DNA from: JBHJHK01 sp050330975
Lineage (GTDB): Bacteria; Pseudomonadota; Gammaproteobacteria; Competibacterales; Competibacteraceae
Reading direction: 5' to 3'
Length of the DNA stretch: 13,333 nucleotides
Assembly: GCA_050330975.1 (NCBI GenBank)
Contig: JBHJHK010000295.1
Span: forward strand, 1-13,333
The notes under the pieces were generated by a model. It worked only from the letters and a program-made list of their open reading frames with translations, searched no databases and had not been told where the DNA came from. Positions 13,290-13,333 of this stretch are shown here, in pieces. Numbering within the stretch: position 1 is the first letter of the stretch; every line of letters begins with the position of its first letter. The position numbers and the translations under genes were made by a program.

Positions 13290-13333
13290 ATGGATCCCCA
13301 CCCCAAACCGCCCCCCCCCCCGCCGGCCGCCGC
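13290..13333 (+). CDS. Possible start of a further gene, cut by the window edge
   Basis: An ATG 10 bases after the metY stop opens a frame running to the end of the window, reading MDPHPKPPPPPPAA. Position and strand suit a third gene of the operon, but there is no visible ribosome-binding site, and the proline run comes from a C-tract that is simple sequence. The call is weak. Confidence 0.25.
   Translation, partial: MDPHPKPPPPPPAA

Noticed and set aside
12341..13306. 321-codon minus-strand open frame opposite metY
   Set aside because: It is a shadow of metY; the composition is Gly/Val/His-rich with no motif, while metY has intact catalytic residues.
1..13333. CRISPR array, tRNA or rRNA genes
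   Set aside because: I saw no regularly spaced direct repeats and no tRNA or rRNA-like sequence on either strand.

Overview
The window comes from a GC-rich bacterium, most likely a proteobacterium. The TRAP transporter genes, the CbiM-type permease under a cobalamin riboswitch, and the MetY gene all fit a gammaproteobacterium, perhaps a Chromatiales-like sulfur bacterium. That placement is inference only; there is no rRNA or other phylogenetic marker here.

Layout. Positions 1-1015 hold the 3' end of an unrecognised membrane-protein gene ('gene X') and, convergent to it, a decayed Uma2-family nuclease gene (frameshift plus lost 5' end). Positions 1080-4226 (minus strand) form a TRAP transporter operon, dctP-dctQ-dctM, whose binding protein resembles the TakP 2-oxo-acid type. 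A DMT/EamA exporter gene (4386-5348) diverges from it. Immediately after it lies a decayed second copy of gene X (5349-5686), cut off by a remnant of an IS1-family element.

Positions 5949-8817 are the most interesting part: an integron gene-cassette array with no integrase in the window. It holds four cassettes: an SMI1/KNR4-like protein, a DUF4345-like membrane protein, an FAD amine oxidase, and an Abi-like gene broken by an amber codon and an IS insertion. Three attC sites separate them. The assignment is strong because the first bases of cassettes 1, 2 and 3 are the complement of the R'' box at the end of the same cassette, as site-specific cassette circularisation and insertion predict. 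Cassettes 2 and 3 are visibly AT-richer than the chromosome around them. The array is bracketed by two direct copies of a defective IS1-family remnant that share the same inactivating mutations.

To the right, an intact Uma2 gene (9371-10165, minus) matches the decayed copy at the left end. Gene X plus Uma2 therefore appears twice, and the second copy of the pair is the one split by the IS/cassette segment. After it come a CbiM-like cobalt-transport permease gene (10290-10973, minus) with a canonical cobalamin riboswitch in its leader (11134-11300). Divergent from these is a two-gene unit, a CoA-binding (YccU-like) protein and the PLP enzyme MetY (O-acetylhomoserine sulfhydrylase type). The window ends in a possible start of another gene.
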